In this document: piece after piece, positions 6,900 to 10,590 of the stretch
Layout: each line of letters opens with the position of its first letter
Position numbering within the stretch: position 1 is the first letter of the stretch
DNA from: SXPK01 sp041168165
Lineage (GTDB): Bacteria > Planctomycetota > UBA1135 > UBA2386
Direction of reading: 5' to 3'
DNA length: 10,590 bases
Assembly: GCA_041168165.1 (NCBI GenBank)
Contig: JBEELK010000157.1
Location: 1 to 10,590 of the forward strand
The notes under the pieces: model-generated
What the model was told of the DNA's origin: nothing
The model's input: the letters and a program-made list of their open reading frames with translations, nothing else
Database searches by the model: none
Position numbers and translations under genes: made by a program

Positions 6900-9794
6900 A
6901 TGACACCATCGAACTTTGTGCGGACGGACGCTGCCGTCGTTGCCGCGATCGCCTCGTTGTTCGCCGCAGACCTGGCTGCGCAGTCGCCGACGGCGCGCGC
7001 CACGTGGGAGCGCTTCGTCGCATCCTCTGCAGGCAGTTGGGTCGCGCAGTGGAACGAAGCCACCGATACGCCGCGCGTCGCGTATGGCGACGGCATCGCG
7101 CTCGAAGGCTGGCGCGAGAACACGTTGGTCGAAGCGCGACGCCACGCGAACGAAGCGTTGTCGCGTCACGCGGACTTGCTCGGCGTCGGATCGAGCGAGT
7201 TCGTCGAGATCACAGGCGCGCGCATGGGCCGCACCTATGCGTTCACGTTCGAGCAGCGGTTCTTGGGCATGCCAGTCATCGGTGGCCGCATCCACGTGCG
7301 CATCCACATGAGCGGCAAGCTCGTGCACCTCGGCAGCACGGCGTGGCCCGTCGATGCTGGCTTCGAGATTGCGCCGCGCATCGGCGAAGACGAAGCGGTG
7401 GTGCGCGCCTGGGCAGGAGCGAATGCGAAGCCCACGACGACTGCGCAGCCCGGCAACGCGCGCGCGCCGCGACTCGTGCTCGTCGGCGTCGACAGCGAGA
7501 AGCGCGCAGTCCTTGCGTGGGAAGTTCAGGTGAGCGCTGTCGAAGCGGATGGCAAGGGCCCGATCGGCCGCGCTTACGTCGACGCCAAGACGGGCGCGTT
7601 CCTTCGCTTTGAGAGCGACAAGCACGAATGCGGCTTTGGCTGCGCGGAGCCGCATGGCGCGAATCCGCCCGCGTTGCCTGCGGCAACCACGGTGACTGTG
7701 CTCGGCTATGCGCACACGCAGTTCTCGCCCGTGTCGACGCCGACCAACGCCGTGTTGCGCGGAGTCGAAGTGCAAGTGCCGGGCGTTGGCACATTCGTCA
7801 CGGATCAGAACGGACAGTTCACGGTGTCGTTGACCGCGCCTGCGCAAGTGACCGCGCGATTCGACGGCGAGCACACCAACGTGATCCAGGGCCCGAACGC
7901 GCCGGTCATCAACGCGACGTTGCAGCCCGGTTCGCCAGCGACGATTCAGTTTGGCAGCCCAGCGTCAGGCGAGTTCGAACTCGCGCATGCGACGACCTAC
8001 TACTGGACGGATCGCGTGCATCGCTTTGTGCGAGGCGTGCTCGGCAACACGCCGCAGCTCGACGCGATGAACTTGATCCTGCCGTCGGTCAACCTCGCGA
8101 GCACCTGCAACGCCTACTACACGAACAACACGATCAACTTCTATGCGTCGGGCGGCGGCTGCAACAACACCGCTGGCGCATCGGTGGTCGCGCACGAATG
8201 GGGCCACGGCCTCGACGAGCAATACAGCGGCATCAGCCAAGCTAACGGGCTTAGCGAGGCATGGGCCGACACCGTGAGCATGTATCTGCTCAACGATCCG
8301 ACGATCGGCCACGACTTCTTCAGCGGCGGCGGCGGCATTCGCTCTGGCAACAACAACCAGCAATACCCAAACGGCGGCGGCCCGCATGACCAAGGGTTGT
8401 CGTGGATGGGTTGCGCTTGGCGATTCCGCCAAGGTTTGACTACTGCATTCGGCCCGCAGGTCGCGGAGCAAGTCAGCAACGACGTGCTGCTCGGCTCCAT
8501 CGTCGCTGGCGCTGGCAACCAGCCCGACGCGGTGGTCGCTGCGTTCCAGGCCGACGATGACGACGGCATCCTCGGCAATGGGACGCCGCACTACGCGCAA
8601 CTGTCCGCCGCGTGCATCGCGCACAGCCTGCCGTATCCGCAGCTGCAGCCCGGCGCGCTTTCGCATGTGTCGCTCGCGACGACGGTGCAGCAAGCGACGC
8701 CGCGCTACGTCGAAGTGGTCGCCGCGCCATACACGGGCTCGTGGACGCAAGTGCGCGTGCACTGGAACGACGGTGCGCCGCAGCAGCGCAACATGGTGGC
8801 GCTCGGCCAAGGCGATCGCTGGCGCGCGCTGCTGCCGGGCCAGATGGCGCCGACGTCGGTCAGCTACCACTTCGAAGCCGTGCACAGCAGCGGCGCGCTG
8901 CAGCGCCTGCCCGCATCGGGCGACTACCTCTATGTCACGCGCGCGGAGCGCCGCGTGTTCTTTGAGGGCTTTGAGAACGGCGCTGCGGGTTGGTCGCACG
9001 GCGCGATCAGTGGCGTCGACGAATGGGAGATCGGCGCACCGCAGGGTCGCAGCGGAACTGCGTGGCAGGATCCAAGCGCGGCGGCGAGTGGCAGCAACTG
9101 CGCAGGCACGGACCTCGGGCTTGTCGGCGATGGCGTTTATCAACCGGGCTCCCTGACGTGGCTTCGTTCGCCCTCGATTGACTGCACCGGCATCAGCGGC
9201 GTGCGGTTGCGCTTCCGCCGCCAACTGACGTGCCCTGGCCCGCTCGATTACGGCGAGATCCGCATCAACGGCACGCTTGTGTGGCGCAGCCCGTTCACGT
9301 CGGCGCTCGACGCGGCATGGACGACGTTTGAGTTGCTCGTGCCGGCCGCGGCCAACAACCCGAGCGTTGTCGTCGAGTTCCGCATGGTGAGTGGCGGCAG
9401 CGTTGCCTACGGCGGTTGGAACATCGACGACTTCGAGTTCTACAGCCTCGACTTCGCGGTGCCCCTCGCCGCGTCGATGACGCTGCTACCAGAACAAGCC
9501 CAAGTCGGCGCACCGATCGCGCTCACGATTGGAACGGGAGCGCCGCAGCTGTTCTTGATGCTGCTCGGCGACGCGCCGGGCCCGCTCGTGCTGCCCGGCA
9601 TCGCGACGCTGCAGACGAACGGCAACGTGCTGTCGCTGTTCGGCGTCACCAACGCGCAGGGTCTCTACACGGCCTCGTTCGTGACGCCCAACGTGCCCGT
9701 GCAGGGCTTTGAGCTGTTTGGCCAGACGGTGACGCAGGATGCAGGCGGCGCGTTCTTGGTGAGCAATCCGTGGCGGTCGCTGCTGGTGCGGTGA
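6900..9794 (+). CDS. Secreted M36 fungalysin-type zinc metalloprotease, multidomain
   Basis: The 964-residue secreted protease is predicted to degrade extracellular protein. The ATG at 6900 (MTPSNF) starts a signal peptide ending LAA|Q near residue 27; upstream codons in frame are Arg/Ser-rich and overlap the endonuclease gene. Domains in order: an FTP-type propeptide at about 79-150 (FEQRFLGMPVIGGRIHV); a PepSY-like strand segment at about 204-240 (WEVQV, GRAYVDAKTGAFLRF); a carboxypeptidase-regulatory-like beta domain at about 264-345; and the catalytic domain at about 354-580. The zinc site is HEWGH at 432-436, with E433 as catalytic base and third ligand E453 in GLSEAWAD. Next come an Ig-like domain (about 590-680) and a jelly-roll/MAM-like domain at about 682-850 (FEGFENGAAGWSHG, ending GGWNIDDFEF). 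A diverged version of the shared tail occupies about 852-964. The propeptide implies synthesis as a zymogen. The M36 assignment rests on FTP plus catalytic motifs; a related M4-like family is the main alternative. Confidence 0.87.
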   Translation: MTPSNFVRTDAAVVAAIASLFAADLAAQSPTARATWERFVASSAGSWVAQWNEATDTPRVAYGDGIALEGWRENTLVEARRHANEALSRHADLLGVGSSEFVEITGARMGRTYAFTFEQRFLGMPVIGGRIHVRIHMSGKLVHLGSTAWPVDAGFEIAPRIGEDEAVVRAWAGANAKPTTTAQPGNARAPRLVLVGVDSEKRAVLAWEVQVSAVEADGKGPIGRAYVDAKTGAFLRFESDKHECGFGCAEPHGANPPALPAATTVTVLGYAHTQFSPVSTPTNAVLRGVEVQVPGVGTFVTDQNGQFTVSLTAPAQVTARFDGEHTNVIQGPNAPVINATLQPGSPATIQFGSPASGEFELAHATTYYWTDRVHRFVRGVLGNTPQLDAMNLILPSVNLASTCNAYYTNNTINFYASGGGCNNTAGASVVAHEWGHGLDEQYSGISQANGLSEAWADTVSMYLLNDPTIGHDFFSGGGGIRSGNNNQQYPNGGGPHDQGLSWMGCAWRFRQGLTTAFGPQVAEQVSNDVLLGSIVAGAGNQPDAVVAAFQADDDDGILGNGTPHYAQLSAACIAHSLPYPQLQPGALSHVSLATTVQQATPRYVEVVAAPYTGSWTQVRVHWNDGAPQQRNMVALGQGDRWRALLPGQMAPTSVSYHFEAVHSSGALQRLPASGDYLYVTRAERRVFFEGFENGAAGWSHGAISGVDEWEIGAPQGRSGTAWQDPSAAASGSNCAGTDLGLVGDGVYQPGSLTWLRSPSIDCTGISGVRLRFRRQLTCPGPLDYGEIRINGTLVWRSPFTSALDAAWTTFELLVPAAANNPSVVVEFRMVSGGSVAYGGWNIDDFEFYSLDFAVPLAASMTLLPEQAQVGAPIALTIGTGAPQLFLMLLGDAPGPLVLPGIATLQTNGNVLSLFGVTNAQGLYTASFVTPNVPVQGFELFGQTVTQDAGGAFLVSNPWRSLLVR

Positions 9795-9812
9795 GGGGCT
9801 GACTCCAGCCCT
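9795..9812 (+). terminator. Short hairpin directly after the M36 protease stop
   Basis: GGGCTG (9796-9801) pairs with CAGCCC (9806-9811) around a 4-nt loop, ACTC, with one further G-U pair outside (9795 with 9812). It begins at the base after the stop codon, so it may end the endonuclease-protease transcript. The stem is short and no T-run follows, so the evidence is mostly positional. Confidence 0.35.
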
Positions 9813-9836
9813 CTGGTGCTCTGACTGAGCGCCCCC

Positions 9837-9880
9837 AAAACGAACGAGGCCCGGCTGCGCGTTTGCGCAACCGAGCCTCG
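9837..9880 (-). terminator. Rho-independent terminator of groEL
   Basis: On the minus strand, CGAGGC-T-CGG-T-TGCGC pairs with GCGCA-G-CCG-G-GCCTCG around the loop AAAC, then TTCGTTTT follows. In minus-strand RNA the two non-Watson-Crick positions are U-G wobbles, giving a continuous 16-bp stem plus a U-rich tail. In plus-strand RNA the same positions are C-A mismatches and no U-run follows. The element therefore reads as an intrinsic terminator for groEL only. It starts 28 bp past the groEL stop codon. Confidence 0.8.
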
Positions 9881-9907
9881 CGAGGGGGAGCGGAAGTCAG
9901 CGTGGAC

Positions 9908-10590
9908 TCAGAAGTCCATGCCGCCCATTCCACCCATCCCGCCCATGCCACCCATGCCGCCGTGGTCATGGTCGTGGCCGCCGCCGGCGGGCTTCTTCTC
10001 CGGGACGGTCGAGATGAGGGCCTCCGTCGTCAGCAGCAGGGTCGCCACCGAAGCGGCGTTCTGCAGCGCGGCGCAGGTCACCTTCGCCGGGTCGACGACG
10101 CCGGCCTTGACCATGTCCTCGTAGGTGTCCGTCGCGGCGTTGTAGCCGAACGTCACCGACGAGTTGCTGCGCACGGTCTGGACGACGATCGAGCCATCGA
10201 CGCCAGCGTTCGCGGCGATCTGGCGCATCGGCGCCTCGAGCGCGCGACGGACGATGTCGCAGCCGATGCGCTCATCGCCTTCGAGCTTGAGGCTCTTCAG
10301 CGCGTCGGCGCCGCGAACGAGCGCAACGCCGCCACCGGCGACGATGCCCTCGGCGACTGCTGCGCGCGTGGCGTGCAGCGCGTCTTCGACGCGAGCCTTC
10401 TTTTCCTTCATCTCGACTTCAGTGGCTGCACCGACCTTGATCACCGCGACGCCGCCGACGAGCTTGGCCAGGCGCTCCTGGAGCTTCTCGCGGTCGTAAT
10501 CGGACGTGGTGTTCTCGATCTGCTGACGGATCGCCTCTGTGCGGCCCTTGATCGCCTGTCGCGGCCGGCGTTGAAGAGGCAGCCTCCATA
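9908..10590 (-). CDS. groEL: Chaperonin GroEL (60 kDa), C-terminal part, truncated by the window edge
   Basis: About 226 codons are visible, corresponding to roughly the last 40 per cent of a chaperonin of about 545 residues. GroEL assembles into a double ring that folds proteins with ATP and GroES. Reading from the edge, the recognisable sequence begins at AIKGRTEAIRQQIE, then SDYDREKLQERLAKL and GGVAVIKVGAATEVEMKEKK. RVEDALHATRAAV follows and contains the Asp needed for ATP hydrolysis (codon 10384-10382), then GIVAGGGVAL. The protein ends in HDHDH followed by five GGM repeats and DF, the flexible tail of bacterial GroEL with an added His/Asp stretch. An in-frame GTG at 10444-10442 is an internal valine, not a start. 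The outermost dozen codons (10553-10590) do not read as GroEL in this frame; see the finding on a possible indel. The promoter and any groES or CIRCE element are outside the window. Confidence 0.95.
   Translation of the reverse strand, partial: WRLPLQRRPRQAIKGRTEAIRQQIENTTSDYDREKLQERLAKLVGGVAVIKVGAATEVEMKEKKARVEDALHATRAAVAEGIVAGGGVALVRGADALKSLKLEGDERIGCDIVRRALEAPMRQIAANAGVDGSIVVQTVRSNSSVTFGYNAATDTYEDMVKAGVVDPAKVTCAALQNAASVATLLLTTEALISTVPEKKPAGGGHDHDHGGMGGMGGMGGMGGMDF

Noticed and set aside
5180..7123. A 647-codon open frame on the minus strand opposite the endonuclease gene
   Set aside because: The translation is Arg/Ala/Val-rich without domains, hydrophobic core or signal. It is the complement shadow of GC-rich coding sequence, while the plus strand holds all catalytic motifs.
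7965..9224. A 419-codon open frame on the minus strand opposite the M36 protease
   Set aside because: It has the same shadow composition, and the plus strand encodes HEWGH and other clear domain motifs across it.
9918..9960. A tandem repeat of about 9 bp near the end of groEL
   Set aside because: It is fully explained by the five GGM codon repeats of the GroEL tail.
10442..10444. A GTG start giving a short separate gene at the groEL 3' end
   Set aside because: It is an internal Val codon of GroEL; the frame continues upstream with conserved GroEL sequence to AIKGR.

Overview
The window is GC-rich bacterial DNA, most likely chromosomal and from the phylum Planctomycetota. I infer the phylum from several large secreted enzymes that end in a similar C-terminal domain of about 110 residues, of a kind I remember as abundant in under-studied planctomycete lineages, and from start codons without Shine-Dalgarno sequences. 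I cannot name the genus. I see no insertion sequence, phage, CRISPR array or RNA gene.

Layout, left to right. At 1-101 (minus) is the start of a secreted protein cut by the window edge. Divergent from it, 304-2232 (plus) encodes a secreted glycoside-hydrolase-like GHL10 protein. It converges across a 9-bp hairpin on an AI-2E family membrane permease (2271-3440, minus). Divergent from the permease, 3550-4914 (plus) encodes an unusual alkaline-phosphatase-superfamily protein, which meets tail to tail, 3 bp apart, a small YkgJ/YeiW-type cysteine-cluster protein (4918-5250, minus). Only 43 bp separate that gene from a divergent plus-strand pair that is probably one operon: a secreted endonuclease/exonuclease/phosphatase-fold enzyme (5294-6874) and, 25 bp later, a secreted M36 (fungalysin-type) metalloprotease (6900-9794). 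The window ends with the 3' part of groEL on the minus strand (9908-10590), preceded on the plus map by a strong terminator hairpin that reads correctly only on groEL's strand.

How the genes fit together: the three complete secreted proteins attack different polymers or bonds (glycan, phosphodiester, peptide). Two of them share a recognisable C-terminal module and the third has a more diverged version. All four predicted signal peptides, including the partial gene's, place a glutamine directly after the likely cleavage site. This looks like extracellular scavenging enzymes sharing one export and tail architecture. The permease, the phosphatase-like protein, the cysteine-cluster protein and groEL look like unrelated housekeeping neighbours.

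I found no defence or other complete new system. The points most worth follow-up are the shared C-terminal module, the phosphatase-like protein that has lost most canonical metal ligands, and the loss of GroEL-like sequence at the right edge of the window.
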